64,000 nucleotides of DNA. It comes from Rhodospirillaceae bacterium. GTDB lineage: Bacteria > Pseudomonadota > Alphaproteobacteria > Rhodospirillales > Rhodospirillaceae. The notes under the pieces were generated by a model that saw only the letters and a list, made by a program, of their open reading frames with translations, did not search any database and was not told the DNA's origin. The translations under genes were made by a program, and so were the position numbers. Below, one piece after another: positions 18,400-27,965 of the stretch. Every line of letters begins with the position of its first letter. Positions within the stretch are counted from its first letter, which is position 1. The stretch is from assembly GCA_947476925.1 (NCBI GenBank), contig CANJSF010000011.1, positions 56,860 to 120,859 on the forward strand. Direction: 5' to 3'.

Positions 18400-19815
18400 A
18401 TGAGCGATACTTCACCCGAGCCCGTCCACAATTTGCCGGCCTTTACGGTCAGCGAGCTTTCGGCATCGCTCAAGCGCACCGTCGAAGATGCGTTTGGCTA
18501 CGTGCGTGTGCGCGGCGAGATTTCGCAGCCCAAGATCGCTACATCTGGTCACTGTTATTTGCGCCTCAAAGATGAAACCGCCGTGCTCGATGGCGTGATC
18601 TGGCGCGGCAGCATGGCCAAGTTGAAAATCAAGCCCGAAGAAGGAATGGATGTCATTGCCACCGGGCGGATCACGACCTATCCGGGCAAATCGAGCTATC
18701 AGATTGTCATAGATTCCGTTGAGCTGGCTGGCGTTGGCGCGCTTCTGAAGCTGCTGGAAGATCGCCGCAAGAAACTTGCCGGCGAAGGTTTGTTCGATGC
18801 TGACCGCAAGAAAGCGATTCCTTATTTACCGGGCGTGATTGGCGTGGTGACGTCGCCCACGGGCGCAGTCATTCGTGATATTCTTCATCGTGTCAGTGAT
18901 CGGTTTCCGCGCCGTGTGATTGTGTGGCCCGTGCGCGTGCAAGGCGAAGGCGCGGCGGATGAAATTGCTGCAGCCATTCGAGGCTTCAACGCTTTGGAAC
19001 CAGGCGGTGCAATTCCACGCCCAGACACTCTGATTGTTGCTCGCGGTGGTGGAAGCCTGGAAGATTTGTGGGCCTTTAATGAAGAAGTGGTGGTGCGCGC
19101 CGCTGCGGCGTCGACCATCCCCCTTATTGCTGCTGTAGGCCACGAAACCGATTGGACACTCATTGACTACGCCGCCGATCATCGTGCGCCTACACCAACC
19201 GCGGCTGCCGAGTTGGCCGTGCCGGTGCGCCTGGATTTGATCGCCGATGTGCAACAGCGTGCGACACGTTTGTTGCAAGGTATTGGCCGGACTTTCAGCG
19301 ACCTCAAGACGCAGCTAGACGGCTTAGTGCGCGGCATTCCGCGTTTGGATGCCGTCGTCGCCGAGAAAGAGCAATCGTTGGACGGGCTGGTCGAGCGCCT
19401 AAAGCTGGGCCCACGCGCGCTGCTGCAAACGAAAACCCAAGACCTGCAAGTTTTGACGGTGGGCCTGAATTTGACACGGTTTCAGCGTGACATTGTGCGC
19501 TTCGAGCAAGATGTCACTCAATTTCAGATGCGCTTAGTTCGTTCAGTCACACGCGCCTTTGCCGATAGCGGCAATGTTCTCGGCGCGTTTGCGGCCAGGC
19601 TTGAATCGGTTTCGCCTCAACGTGTACTTGAGCGTGGTTACGCCATGGTCATAGGACCCGATGGGCCAATGACGTCGGTGAAAGACGCGGTCGCCGGAAG
19701 CCATGTCGACATCACGTTCGCCGACGGCAAAGTTACTGCGCAGATTGAGGGCGAAGGTAAACCTGGGCCTAAGCGCAAGCCATCATTGGGTAGCAATCAA
19801 GGCAGCTTGTTTTGA
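18400..19815 (+). CDS. xseA: Exodeoxyribonuclease VII large subunit
   Basis: A 471-residue XseA, which with XseB degrades single-stranded DNA to oligonucleotides. The N-terminal OB-fold is recognisable by FTVSELSASLKRTVE, VRVRGEISQPK and GHCYLRLKDE. The catalytic domain follows with GVVTSPTGAVIRDILHRV, LIVARGGGSLEDLWAFNEE and AVGHETDWTLIDYAADHRAPTPTAAAE. The second half has heptad-like helices (coiled coil), as in the family. The open frame reaches back into the previous gene, but the ATG at 18400 gives the conserved start region. xseB is not in this window. The stop overlaps the next gene in TGATG. Confidence 0.95.
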   Translation: MSDTSPEPVHNLPAFTVSELSASLKRTVEDAFGYVRVRGEISQPKIATSGHCYLRLKDETAVLDGVIWRGSMAKLKIKPEEGMDVIATGRITTYPGKSSYQIVIDSVELAGVGALLKLLEDRRKKLAGEGLFDADRKKAIPYLPGVIGVVTSPTGAVIRDILHRVSDRFPRRVIVWPVRVQGEGAADEIAAAIRGFNALEPGGAIPRPDTLIVARGGGSLEDLWAFNEEVVVRAAAASTIPLIAAVGHETDWTLIDYAADHRAPTPTAAAELAVPVRLDLIADVQQRATRLLQGIGRTFSDLKTQLDGLVRGIPRLDAVVAEKEQSLDGLVERLKLGPRALLQTKTQDLQVLTVGLNLTRFQRDIVRFEQDVTQFQMRLVRSVTRAFADSGNVLGAFAARLESVSPQRVLERGYAMVIGPDGPMTSVKDAVAGSHVDITFADGKVTAQIEGEGKPGPKRKPSLGSNQGSLF

Positions 19816-20633
19816 TGCGAAGACTTGCATTCGTTATGGCTTGGTTTTTTGCGCCATCGGTTGTGGCTGAAGACATTGAGCTCACGGGCCGACTTGAGCA
19901 GGGTGGACTAGCGCTGGGCAAATCCGCGCCGGGTTCGCGCGTTGTGTTTAATAATCGCGAGATCGCAGTGACCAGCGAGGGCGTGTTTGTGCTGGGCTTT
20001 GATCGCGATGCCCCAGCGGCGGCGCAATTGATGATCACATCAGTGACGGGCGAAACGCGGCAGCAAACGCTCTCTATTCAACGCCGCCAATGGCAAATCG
20101 AGCATGTCACGGGCTTGCCGCAAAAACTCGTCACGCCTGATCCGGCGACGGAGGCGAAAATTGCTGCCGATAACAAACTCATGCTCGCAGCGCGCGAACG
20201 CACTGAAGCTACGCCATATTTTCGACGCGGCTTTATCAAGCCTGCCGAAGGGCGCATCTCAGGCGTGTTCGGCTCGCAGCGTATTTTGAATGGCGTCCCG
20301 CGTAGTCCTCACGTGGGGCTTGATATCGCAGCGCCGGTTGGAACCCCCGTTCGCGCGGCAGCCGATGGCATTGTCTCGCTCGCCAAAGCCGACATGATCC
20401 TAACGGGCCAAACTATTGTGATCGAGCACGGCTTTGGTTTGGATTCAGTCTATATTCATATGAGCGAAATCGGCGTCAAGGAAGGTGCGCACGTGAAGCA
20501 AGGCGATGTGATTGGCGCCATTGGCCAAAGCGGTCGCGCAAACGGCCCGCATCTGCATTTTGGTGTGACGTGGTTTAATACGCGGCTCGACCCCGAGACT
20601 GTCTTGACCGTCTTGCCTGCGAACTCCAACTAA
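19815..20633 (+). CDS. M23 (LytM) family peptidase, exported
   Basis: A 272-residue zinc endopeptidase of the peptidoglycan-cleaving LytM/M23 family. A short signal peptide (MRRLAFVMAWFFAPSVVAED) is followed by an Ig-like beta domain (about 20-100) and the C-terminal M23 domain. The metal motif SPHVGLDIAAPVGTPV (HxxxD) and GPHLHFGV (HxH) are both intact, so it should be catalytic rather than an EnvC-type activator. It starts in TGATG overlap with xseA. It ends four bases into the convergent lpxK. Confidence 0.9.
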   Translation: MRRLAFVMAWFFAPSVVAEDIELTGRLEQGGLALGKSAPGSRVVFNNREIAVTSEGVFVLGFDRDAPAAAQLMITSVTGETRQQTLSIQRRQWQIEHVTGLPQKLVTPDPATEAKIAADNKLMLAARERTEATPYFRRGFIKPAEGRISGVFGSQRILNGVPRSPHVGLDIAAPVGTPVRAAADGIVSLAKADMILTGQTIVIEHGFGLDSVYIHMSEIGVKEGAHVKQGDVIGAIGQSGRANGPHLHFGVTWFNTRLDPETVLTVLPANSN

Positions 20634-21607
20634 TTACGTCGGGCCATCGCGGCGTCCAGCAATTGGTCTAAGGCGTGTTCATTTCGCCACACCACATCAA
20701 TATTGACCACATCGACTTGCTGGCGCTGATCGGGTGATAATCTGACGGCATCTTTCGCGGTGGTAACTGGAATGGCGTTGATAGCAAAGGCTTCGTCCAG
20801 AATTGGTTGAATATCAGCGGGGCCAAAGGGCTCGTGGTCTTCGAACGGGTGCTTTGCGACAACTCGCGCTCCAATGGCCTCGAGCATCGCGAAGAATTTT
20901 TGCGGATAGCCAATTCCCGCGAAAGCAACCACCATCCTGCCCTGTAACGAAAAAGCATTGCGATGCGGCACCATGTCGGCTTGGTATTTTAGCAAGGCAT
21001 CAGGCAGGCGTTGCAGCAAACCTTCGCTGTCCTCGCCAATCATCACCACGGCATTGGCGCGATTCAGGGCGTCGGAAGGGTTCTCGCGCAAGGGCCCAGC
21101 GGGGAAAACAAACCCATTGCCAAGAGGCTTGGCCCCATCCAGCACGACAATGCCGAAATCTTTGTGAATGCTCGGGTGTTGATGGCCGTCATCCAAGAGA
21201 ACGACGCTGGCGCCGTCGGATGCTGCTGCGCGCGCGCCGTCGACTCGTTTGCGAGCCACCCATGTGGGGCAGGTCGCGGCGTGAAGCAATGCTTCGTCAC
21301 CGACCTCGCGGGATGTATGTAGATTGGCATCAACCCGCACAGGACCTTTCAAATTGCCGCCGTAACCGCGAAGCACAACAGCTGGTCGCTCATTCCGTTC
21401 TAACAAGCGACGTGTGAGTGACATTGTCAGTGGCGTTTTGCCGGCACCTCCCACCGTAATGCCGCCAATTGAAATGACGGGCACAGGCGCACGAGGCTGG
21501 TTTTCGCGCGAGGCTCGGCCAGTCGTAATCGCGCCATAAATTCGCCCAAAGGGTTCGAGGAACCGCGAGAGCCCCCGATCTGTGGTCCAAAAATCAGGCG
21601 CGCGCAT
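20630..21607 (-). CDS. lpxK: Tetraacyldisaccharide 4'-kinase
   Basis: A 325-residue inner-membrane-associated kinase adding the 4'-phosphate of lipid A. The Walker A motif is GGITVGGAGKTPLTMSL (near 47-63). VVLRGYGGNLKG and VLLDDGHQH further identify LpxK. The N-terminus carries little hydrophobic character except near PFGRIYGAI. It overlaps the upstream acyltransferase gene by 14 bases. Together with the LpxH-like gene at 24 kb, it forms part of a lipid A neighbourhood. Confidence 0.94.
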   Translation of the reverse strand: MRAPDFWTTDRGLSRFLEPFGRIYGAITTGRASRENQPRAPVPVISIGGITVGGAGKTPLTMSLTRRLLERNERPAVVLRGYGGNLKGPVRVDANLHTSREVGDEALLHAATCPTWVARKRVDGARAAASDGASVVLLDDGHQHPSIHKDFGIVVLDGAKPLGNGFVFPAGPLRENPSDALNRANAVVMIGEDSEGLLQRLPDALLKYQADMVPHRNAFSLQGRMVVAFAGIGYPQKFFAMLEAIGARVVAKHPFEDHEPFGPADIQPILDEAFAINAIPVTTAKDAVRLSPDQRQQVDVVNIDVVWRNEHALDQLLDAAMARRN

Positions 21608-22292
21608 CTACGGCCTCATCTGCCGCGTTGCTCACGCGATTGAGCTCATCTTGGACGCGTTGCTGTAAGGCGCGCATTTCTGCCTCGTCGCCGTCGCGTG
21701 GCACGCTGATGGGGTTGCCCCATACCATCACGCCGCGCCCAAATGGCAAACCGATGATCAAGCGATCCCAAGTTTTTAACCGAAGGCGATTGCTGACTGA
21801 CACGGCCGCAGGAATAATCACCGCGCCCGATAGCCTTGCGAGGGCGATGACGCCATCTTGGGCCACTTGCGACGGCCCGCGCGGGCCATCAGGCGTGATG
21901 CCGATGCTTTCACCCGCTTTGAGTTTGCGAATTAAATCGCGTACTGCCCCGCCGCCGCCACGTGTCGAAGAGCCAGCGATTGTTTTGATCCCAAAAGTTC
22001 CTACTGCGCGCGCGATCAACTGGCCATCGGGGTGGCCCGAGATCAGCATGTGAAACGGTTTGGGCGATGGCCAGCAGTAAGGCATCAGCGCCAGTCGGTT
22101 GTGCCAGAACGCGACAATGACGGGCACCTCGCCGCGCCAGGCCGGTTCGGCAGCGCTCGCATTTATTGTGTTCCACCGTGTTGTGGTTTTAACCCAACGG
22201 ATATGGCTGGCCGTCAAGTAGCCCAATCCAGCGCGCACTTTGGGGTGGCGGCTGAAGTGCTTCAGGCGATTTCGCAAGCCCATCACATGCAA
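21594..22292 (-). CDS. DUF374 lysophospholipid acyltransferase-family protein
   Basis: A 232-residue LPLAT-superfamily protein of the DUF374 type. FWHNRLALMPY near 65 corresponds to the HX4D-like catalytic block of the family. STRGGGGAVRDLIRKLKAG and GITPDGPRGP are characteristic. The family sits in lipid A/LPS clusters next to lpxK and kdtA, and its acyl acceptor is not firmly established. Only lpxK is next to it here. The start could be 22292 or the second ATG nine bases downstream. Confidence 0.87.
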   Translation of the reverse strand: MHVMGLRNRLKHFSRHPKVRAGLGYLTASHIRWVKTTTRWNTINASAAEPAWRGEVPVIVAFWHNRLALMPYCWPSPKPFHMLISGHPDGQLIARAVGTFGIKTIAGSSTRGGGGAVRDLIRKLKAGESIGITPDGPRGPSQVAQDGVIALARLSGAVIIPAAVSVSNRLRLKTWDRLIIGLPFGRGVMVWGNPISVPRDGDEAEMRALQQRVQDELNRVSNAADEAVDARA

Positions 22293-22407
22293 TACTCATT
22301 ATATTTCAGGGCTTTGTGGCCATGGCCCGAATTCTGTCATACTTCCAAGATAATGCGATTTCGCTGTCTGTGAAGCTGTTGATTCCCACTTTTTAAGGAG
22401 AATTCTG

Positions 22408-22662
22408 ATGGCCGACCAACGACCCGACAACAAAAACTTGCTCTGGGCAATGATCGCTGGCGCAGTTGTTTTGCTGCTGGTGATTTATATTTTTGCTGGC
22501 GTTGACCGGCCCGTAGCGCCGCCTTCGCCGCCGCCGGCCGCCGCTGCTATGACTGCGCCCGTTGCTCCAGCTACAGTTCCGGCGATTGTTGCGCCCGCGG
22601 CGCCAGCTGAGGCAACGCCAGAAACGCCCGCGCCTGAAGCCGCACCGAAGCCACCTTCATAG
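22408..22662 (+). CDS. Small single-pass membrane protein, Ala/Pro-rich
   Basis: An 84-residue protein with an excellent AAGGAG ribosome-binding site seven bases upstream. Residues about 11-30 form one transmembrane helix (LLWAMIAGAVVLLLVIYIFA). The rest is an Ala/Pro/Glu-rich tail without predicted fold, probably periplasmic given the short charged N-terminus. No family is recognised. Such proteins often act as linkers or envelope adaptors, but this is inference. It is divergent from the acyltransferase and convergent with the glycosyltransferase. Confidence 0.7.
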   Translation: MADQRPDNKNLLWAMIAGAVVLLLVIYIFAGVDRPVAPPSPPPAAAAMTAPVAPATVPAIVAPAAPAEATPETPAPEAAPKPPS

Positions 22663-22669
22663 CATTCTT

Positions 22670-23740
22670 TTAGGCCGTCGAGACGGCAGGGCTGGTTTTT
22701 ACCGGCGCTGGTCGCGGCCCCGCGCCGGTTTGGCATGATTCAAAATCGAACACCCGAATGTTCGATAAAAACTGCTGCGTGCACGCCGCCCAGGAATATG
22801 TCTCGGCGTAGGAACGGCAGACTGAAGGACTCGCCGTCAGGGCCTTGGCTATGGCAACCCCTAGGTCTTGGTCGAGACAGCCAACGGGATGGTCGCCAAT
22901 CACATCCAGCGGGCCAGGAACAGGATAGGCCGCAACCGGAACCCCGCTGGCCAATGCTTCAAGAAGGACTAAGCCAAACGTGTCTGTGAGGCTGGGAAAC
23001 ACGAAGACGTCGGCTGCAGCAAAATGGCGTGCGAGGTCTTCGCCTTGTTTGGCGCCGGTGAATACAGCCTGTGGGTAGGCTTTTTTAAGGCTTGCGAGGA
23101 GGGGCCCGTCGCCGACGACGAGTTTCGTGCCAGGGTGATCGACGCGTAAAAAGGCCTCGATATTTTTTTCAACGGCAACGCGTCCCACATACAGCATGAT
23201 GGGACGCGGGAGGTTCAAAAAGTCTTTCGCTCGCGGTCGAAAAAGCACGGTATCAACCCCGCGTGTCCAGCGGCGAATGTTCTTAAATCCATGACCTCGC
23301 ATTTCTTTCTCGATCGTGGGGGTGGCGACCATGACATTGTCGGCTTTGCCATGGAACCAGCGCACGGCTTTGTAGGTCCATTTAGGGGGGATACGAAACC
23401 GGGCATGAAGATAGTCTGGGAACTTTGTGTGAAACGCAGTGGTGAATACAATACCGCGCTTCACGCAATAGTTTCGCGCGGCAAGACCCAGTGTTCCTTC
23501 TGTCGCGATATGTACAACGCACGGCCGAAAACTTTCAATCAGCCGTGCCAATTTTTTCCCCGGCAGGATCGCTAGTCTAATCTCTGGGTACGTCGGGCAT
23601 GGGATGCTGCGAAACAGATCGGGCGTGATGTAAATGACATCATGCCCAGCAGACAGAAGTTCGCTTTTTAGTGCGACGAGTGTTCTGACGACGCCGTTGA
23701 CTTGTGGAGCCCACGCGTCGGTGACGAGGAGTATTCGCAT
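22670..23740 (-). CDS. GT4-family glycosyltransferase
   Basis: A 356-residue GT-B glycosyltransferase. The N-terminus MRILLVTDAWAPQVNGVVRTL is typical of the family that includes mannosyl- and glucosyl-diacylglycerol synthases and sulfoquinovosyl-type enzymes. LYVGRVAVEKNIEAFL starts the C-terminal domain. FPSLTDTFGLVLLEALASGVPVAAY is the donor-binding E-x7-E motif region. It probably glycosylates a membrane lipid or surface glycan. The gene overlaps the 3' end of the upstream LpxH-like gene by 73 bases, which is unusually long. The pair is frequent in alphaproteobacteria as I recall. Confidence 0.9.
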   Translation of the reverse strand: MRILLVTDAWAPQVNGVVRTLVALKSELLSAGHDVIYITPDLFRSIPCPTYPEIRLAILPGKKLARLIESFRPCVVHIATEGTLGLAARNYCVKRGIVFTTAFHTKFPDYLHARFRIPPKWTYKAVRWFHGKADNVMVATPTIEKEMRGHGFKNIRRWTRGVDTVLFRPRAKDFLNLPRPIMLYVGRVAVEKNIEAFLRVDHPGTKLVVGDGPLLASLKKAYPQAVFTGAKQGEDLARHFAAADVFVFPSLTDTFGLVLLEALASGVPVAAYPVPGPLDVIGDHPVGCLDQDLGVAIAKALTASPSVCRSYAETYSWAACTQQFLSNIRVFDFESCQTGAGPRPAPVKTSPAVSTA

Positions 23741-24639
23741 TCTTTTGCCTTATGAAATGCCTCTAGCGGCGAGCGAGCGTGAGTTGCCAGCTCGTCGCGG
23801 GCTGCAAGCGGCGCTGGTAATGCGTGTGGTTCCGCTTCGCCAGGAACTAGGCCGCGCATCTCGGCCCACGACAGAATCTCAAATCGTCCATCGTAATGTT
23901 CGACGAGCGCGGTGCAACTTTCTACCCAATCGCCGTCATTGCAGTAGGTAATGCCATCGATGTCTTTGATCTCAGCGTGATGGATGTGTCCACAAATCAC
24001 GCCGTCGGCTTGTTGATCTTTGGCGAATCGCGCCATTTCTTTTTCATAATTTGAAATAAACTGAACCGCGTTCTTCACCTTATGCTTGAGATATTTCGAC
24101 AGCGACCAATACGGCAACCCCAGCATTCGCCGAGCCGAATTAAACCAGCTGTTGAAAGCCAAGGCTGTGCCGTAAGCGTAATCGCCCAAGAGTGCGAGCC
24201 ACTTTGCATAGATCATCACGCCGTCGCATTCGTCCCCGTGCATGATGAGAAAACGTTTGCCGTTGACGCCATGGTGAAAAATATCGCGGCGCACTTTGAT
24301 GCTGCCGAACTCGAGGCCAATGTAGTCGCGCGCAAACTCATCATGATTTCCCGGCACATAAATGACGTCGGTGCCTTTGCGGGCTTTTCTCAGGATTTTC
24401 TGCACAACGTCGTTATGTGATTGCAACCAGTACCAGCCCTTTCTCAGGCGCCAGCCATCGATAATGTCGCCGATCAGATAAAGCGTGTCGGACTCGGTAT
24501 GTTTTAGGAAGTCGAGGAGGAAATCGGCCTTGCAGCCACGCGTGCCAAGATGCACGTCAGAAATGAAGATCGCGCGAAATTTTAACGAGTCGGATATTGC
24601 GCGCAAGGTGAACTCCATCTCAGTTCCCAACGCGCGCAT
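23668..24639 (-). CDS. LpxH-like UDP-2,3-diacylglucosamine diphosphatase / metallophosphoesterase
   Basis: A 323-residue calcineurin-like phosphoesterase with all five metal motifs in order: FISDVHLGT, LIGDIIDGW, YVPGNHDEFA, MHGDECD and CGHIHHAE. These match the LpxH-type enzymes that make lipid X in lipid A synthesis, though the family also contains other phosphatases. The last 45 or so residues (after LVPGEAEPH) are low-complexity and read over the start of the glycosyltransferase gene. They look like an extension beyond the usual family end, perhaps after loss of an earlier stop. The start could also be the Met at 24618. Confidence 0.85.
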   Translation of the reverse strand: MRALGTEMEFTLRAISDSLKFRAIFISDVHLGTRGCKADFLLDFLKHTESDTLYLIGDIIDGWRLRKGWYWLQSHNDVVQKILRKARKGTDVIYVPGNHDEFARDYIGLEFGSIKVRRDIFHHGVNGKRFLIMHGDECDGVMIYAKWLALLGDYAYGTALAFNSWFNSARRMLGLPYWSLSKYLKHKVKNAVQFISNYEKEMARFAKDQQADGVICGHIHHAEIKDIDGITYCNDGDWVESCTALVEHYDGRFEILSWAEMRGLVPGEAEPHALPAPLAARDELATHARSPLEAFHKAKECEYSSSPTRGLHKSTASSEHSSH

Positions 24640-24738
24640 ACATATGTGAAGTGGAGTCGTCCGACTAGAGTCTCAAGCCCTGATTTAGCTAACGTGTCAC
24701 GATGCCGTAACTAAACCGTCATCGTGCAGCACGCGCGA

Positions 24739-26082
24739 TCATTTACCAGCCAGGCTCATGCCGTCGATGCGTACCGTTGGCGCATCGACGCCGTGGCCAA
24801 ACTCAAGGTCGGTGGCGGGCGTCATGTGCCTGAACATCGTTTTCAAGTTGCCCGCGACCGTCACTTCATTGACCGGGTAGGTGATTTCGCCGTTCTTGAT
24901 CCAGAAACCGATTGCGCCTCGGCTATAGTCACCTGTCATGGTGTTTGCGCCTTGGCCAATCAGGTCGGTGATGTACAAGCCGTCTTTGATGTCGGCCATC
25001 AGCGCATAGGGCGTGTGCATGCCGGCAGCCATGTAAACGTTAGTGGCGCTGGGCGACGGCGGCGACGTTGACCCGCGCGCGGCATGGCCGGTGGGTTCAA
25101 GCTTCAGTTGTCGCGACGTGCGCAGATCTAACAGCCACGTCATCAAGATGCCGTTGTCGACCAATTGGCGCCGCCGGTTGGCAAGGCCTTCCGCGTCGCA
25201 GGGCTTCGAGCGCAGCCCACGATGGCGGTGAGGATCTTCGATGATGGTCACCCATGGCCCGAAGACTTCGGTGCCCATGGCGTCTTTCAAAAACGACGTA
25301 CCACGCGCGATGCTTGAGCCATTAATCGCCCCCAGCAAGTGGCCGACCAGCCCGCGCGACACGCGCGGGTCGTAAATCACGGGCACTTTTTGGCTTTTTA
25401 CTTTTTTGGCGCCAAGTTTGCGCACCGCCCGTTCGCCTGCCGTTCGACCAACATCATCGGGAGCACGCAAGTCGCTCACGTAAACGGCACTCGTATAGTC
25501 GTAGTCGGTCTCCATTCCGGTTTTGGACGTGCCAGCAATTACCGAGGCGCTCATCGACGAGCCGGATGATTCATACGTGCGTTGAAACCCTGCCGAATTG
25601 GCGATGGCCACATGACTGCGACCCCAACTGGCCGAAGCCCCTTCGGAGTTGGTCACGCCCTTCACCGCTAACGCAGCCTCTTCGCATGTGCGCGTGGCTT
25701 TGATCAGCGCGTCAGCCGACATTTCGGTCGGGTCACAAATATCAAGTGTCGGCATTGATTTGGCCAGTTGGTCCGGCGAGGCCAGCCCGATGAACGGGTC
25801 TTCGGGGACGGTGCGTGCCATGCTGACAGCGCGCGCTACAAGTTCTTTCAATGCGCTGCTGGATCGATCGGCCGATGCGACGATGGCTTGTTTCTTGCCA
25901 ATGATGACACGCAACCCGATATCTCCGCCCTCGGAGCGCTCAAGGTGTTCCAGCTTGCCCAGCCGCGAGGTGACTGACACCGACATGCCATCGGCGACAA
26001 TCGCATCGGCCTCATCGGCCCCAGCCTTCTTGGCCTGCTTGATGAGGTCAGTGAGTATGGATAGGAGATTTTCAGACGCCAT
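24739..26082 (-). CDS. pmbA: TldD/PmbA-family metallopeptidase (PmbA/TldE)
   Basis: A 447-residue member of the TldD/TldE family, whose two subunits form a complex that degrades unstructured peptides and matures microcins. TldE/PmbA is the partner that in E. coli lacks the HExxxH motif, and none is seen here. Supporting stretches are MSVSVTSRLGKLEHLERSEG, the central VPVIYDPRVSRGLVGHLLGA, and GANTMTGDYSRGAIGFWI near the C-terminus. It starts six bases after ubiD, so both are probably one transcription unit. tldD is not in the window. Confidence 0.9.
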   Translation of the reverse strand: MASENLLSILTDLIKQAKKAGADEADAIVADGMSVSVTSRLGKLEHLERSEGGDIGLRVIIGKKQAIVASADRSSSALKELVARAVSMARTVPEDPFIGLASPDQLAKSMPTLDICDPTEMSADALIKATRTCEEAALAVKGVTNSEGASASWGRSHVAIANSAGFQRTYESSGSSMSASVIAGTSKTGMETDYDYTSAVYVSDLRAPDDVGRTAGERAVRKLGAKKVKSQKVPVIYDPRVSRGLVGHLLGAINGSSIARGTSFLKDAMGTEVFGPWVTIIEDPHRHRGLRSKPCDAEGLANRRRQLVDNGILMTWLLDLRTSRQLKLEPTGHAARGSTSPPSPSATNVYMAAGMHTPYALMADIKDGLYITDLIGQGANTMTGDYSRGAIGFWIKNGEITYPVNEVTVAGNLKTMFRHMTPATDLEFGHGVDAPTVRIDGMSLAGK

Positions 26083-26088
26083 AAGACC

Positions 26089-27606
26089 TTAACTCTTCTT
26101 TTTCCAGATTTGCTCACCCGAGCCGGGCAAGCCATAGCTGCTCCACTTGTCCGTGACTAGTTTGATGATGTCATCGTTCATGCGAATTTCGCGGCCCCAC
26201 TCGCGGGTGGTTTCGGGGTACATTTTTGTCGTCGCATCCAGCCCAATTTTACCGCCCAGTCCGGGCGCAGGGCTTGCGAAATCCAAATAATCAATCGGGG
26301 TGTTTTCGATAACGGTGATATCGCGCGCTGGGTCCATTTGGGTTGAGACCGCCCACATCACGTCTTTCCAATCCCGCGCATTGATGTTTGCATCGACGAC
26401 GATTACGAACTTTGTGTACACAAACTGCCGCAAGAAACTCCATACGCCCATCATGATGCGCTTGGCGTGGCCCGGGTAGGATTTTTTCATGCTGACAACG
26501 GCGATGCGATAGCTGCAGCCTTCAGGCGGAAGCCAAAAATCAACGATCTCGGGGAACTGCTGTTGCAGAAGTGGTATAAACACTTCGTTCAGAGCTTCAC
26601 CTAAAATGCTGGGTTCGTCGGGTGGGCGGCCCGTGTAGGTCGACAGGTAAATCGGATTCTTTCGCATCGTGATCGCCGAGATGCGAAACACCGGGAATTT
26701 TTCCACAGCGTTGTAGTAACCAGTGTGATCGCCGTAAGGGCCTTCATCGGCGTATTCATCCAGCATCACGTGGCCTTCAAGAATAATCTCGGCTTCCGCG
26801 GGCACTTTGAGCGGCACGGTTTTGCAATCCACCAATTCCACTTTTGCGCCGCGCAAAAGGCCGGCGAATTGATATTCCGATAACGTATCGGGCACCGGCG
26901 TGACGGCGGCCAAAATGGTGCCCGGGTCGGCGCCAATCACGGCAGCGGCTGGCAACGGCTCGCGTTTGCTTTCTTTCCAGCGATCGAAATGACCCGCGCC
27001 GCCGCGATGCTTAAGCCAACGCATAAGGGTGGTGTCGCGCCCCGTCACCTGCATGCGGTAGATGCCCAGGTTGTAGCCATCGCGTTTGTCGCCGCCCGGC
27101 CCTTGGGTGACAACCAGCGGCCAGGTGATCAGCGGCGCGGGCTCGCCTGGCCAGCATCCTTGGATCGGCAGTTTGCTTAGGTCGATGTCAGCCCCCGTCA
27201 GCACGACCTCTTGGCATGGCGCGTTTGAGACAGTTTTAGGCTTCATCGCCATTACGGTCTTGAGCAGTGGTAGTAATTCCAGCGCCTCACGCCATCCACC
27301 CGGCGGCTCAGGCTGTTTCAGGAATGCCAGCGTCTCACCCACCTCGCGCAATTCATGGGGTTCGCGGTCCATGCCCCAGGCAACGCGCTCGACGGTGCCA
27401 AACAGGTTCACCAGTACTGGCATGGTGCCGGGCTGGCCATTTGCCCCAATCACATTCTCAAACAAGATCGCCGGGCCCCCCTCGGCTAAGACTCGAGTCT
27501 GAATTTCCGTCATCTCCAGTTGGCAAGAGACGGGGGCTTTAACCCGGACCAGACGGTTTTCTCGCTCGAGCTTGGTGATGAAGTCGCGCAAGGAACGGTA
27601 GGGCAT
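26089..27606 (-). CDS. ubiD: UbiD-family prenyl-FMN decarboxylase
   Basis: A 505-residue 3-octaprenyl-4-hydroxybenzoate carboxy-lyase type protein that uses prenylated FMN. The N-terminus [22 protein letters not shown] is the classic start. [59 protein letters not shown] (with the metal-linked catalytic Glu region) and [12 protein letters not shown] are visible. UbiA is encoded 3 kb away in the same window, which supports a ubiquinone role. Homologues acting on other aromatic acids exist. The frame is open upstream but the ATG at 27606 is the conserved start. The UbiX partner is not seen. Confidence 0.94.
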   Translation of the reverse strand: MPYRSLRDFITKLERENRLVRVKAPVSCQLEMTEIQTRVLAEGGPAILFENVIGANGQPGTMPVLVNLFGTVERVAWGMDREPHELREVGETLAFLKQPEPPGGWREALELLPLLKTVMAMKPKTVSNAPCQEVVLTGADIDLSKLPIQGCWPGEPAPLITWPLVVTQGPGGDKRDGYNLGIYRMQVTGRDTTLMRWLKHRGGAGHFDRWKESKREPLPAAAVIGADPGTILAAVTPVPDTLSEYQFAGLLRGAKVELVDCKTVPLKVPAEAEIILEGHVMLDEYADEGPYGDHTGYYNAVEKFPVFRISAITMRKNPIYLSTYTGRPPDEPSILGEALNEVFIPLLQQQFPEIVDFWLPPEGCSYRIAVVSMKKSYPGHAKRIMMGVWSFLRQFVYTKFVIVVDANINARDWKDVMWAVSTQMDPARDITVIENTPIDYLDFASPAPGLGGKIGLDATTKMYPETTREWGREIRMNDDIIKLVTDKWSSYGLPGSGEQIWKKKS

Positions 27607-27965
27607 GGGCCTTGGTTCGGGCAGGGGATAAGGGGAAATCAGTGCGATTTTTCCGACACTTAAGGACCCAAGCGTCCCGGCGTCAAGAATCGCCCACGGC
27701 GCCAAGAGGGAAAAGCCCTCAACTAAAAAGTGAAAATCGGGGCGTGCCGAATTGTTTGTGGTGAAGACCAGGCCTAAAATAGGCTAGTATCTTCGAGCAA
27801 AAATAATTCCTTAACACTCTGATTTTAAATCAAAATCGCCCTTCAAAAGTGACACAGCCCAAGATCATGGGTTGATGTCGAAAAGATCAAAACAAGGGCC
27901 AGGGAACCGATCGGGCGGCACGCTTCATAAAGCGGTCGTCCAACGACAGACTAAGGTGGCGGATC
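27607..27965. other. Divergent intergenic region (359 bases) with short palindromes
   Basis: This non-coding stretch separates ubiD (minus) from the HD-GYP gene (plus). It holds GAGGG-aaaag-CCCTC at 27706-27720, GCCTA-aaa-TAGGC at 27772-27784 and the AT-rich palindrome TGATTT-T-AAATCA at 27820-27832. The AT-rich part (27780-27840) is the best promoter candidate. The HD-GYP start has AAGGTGG upstream. No ORF or RNA gene is recognisable. Confidence 0.45.
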
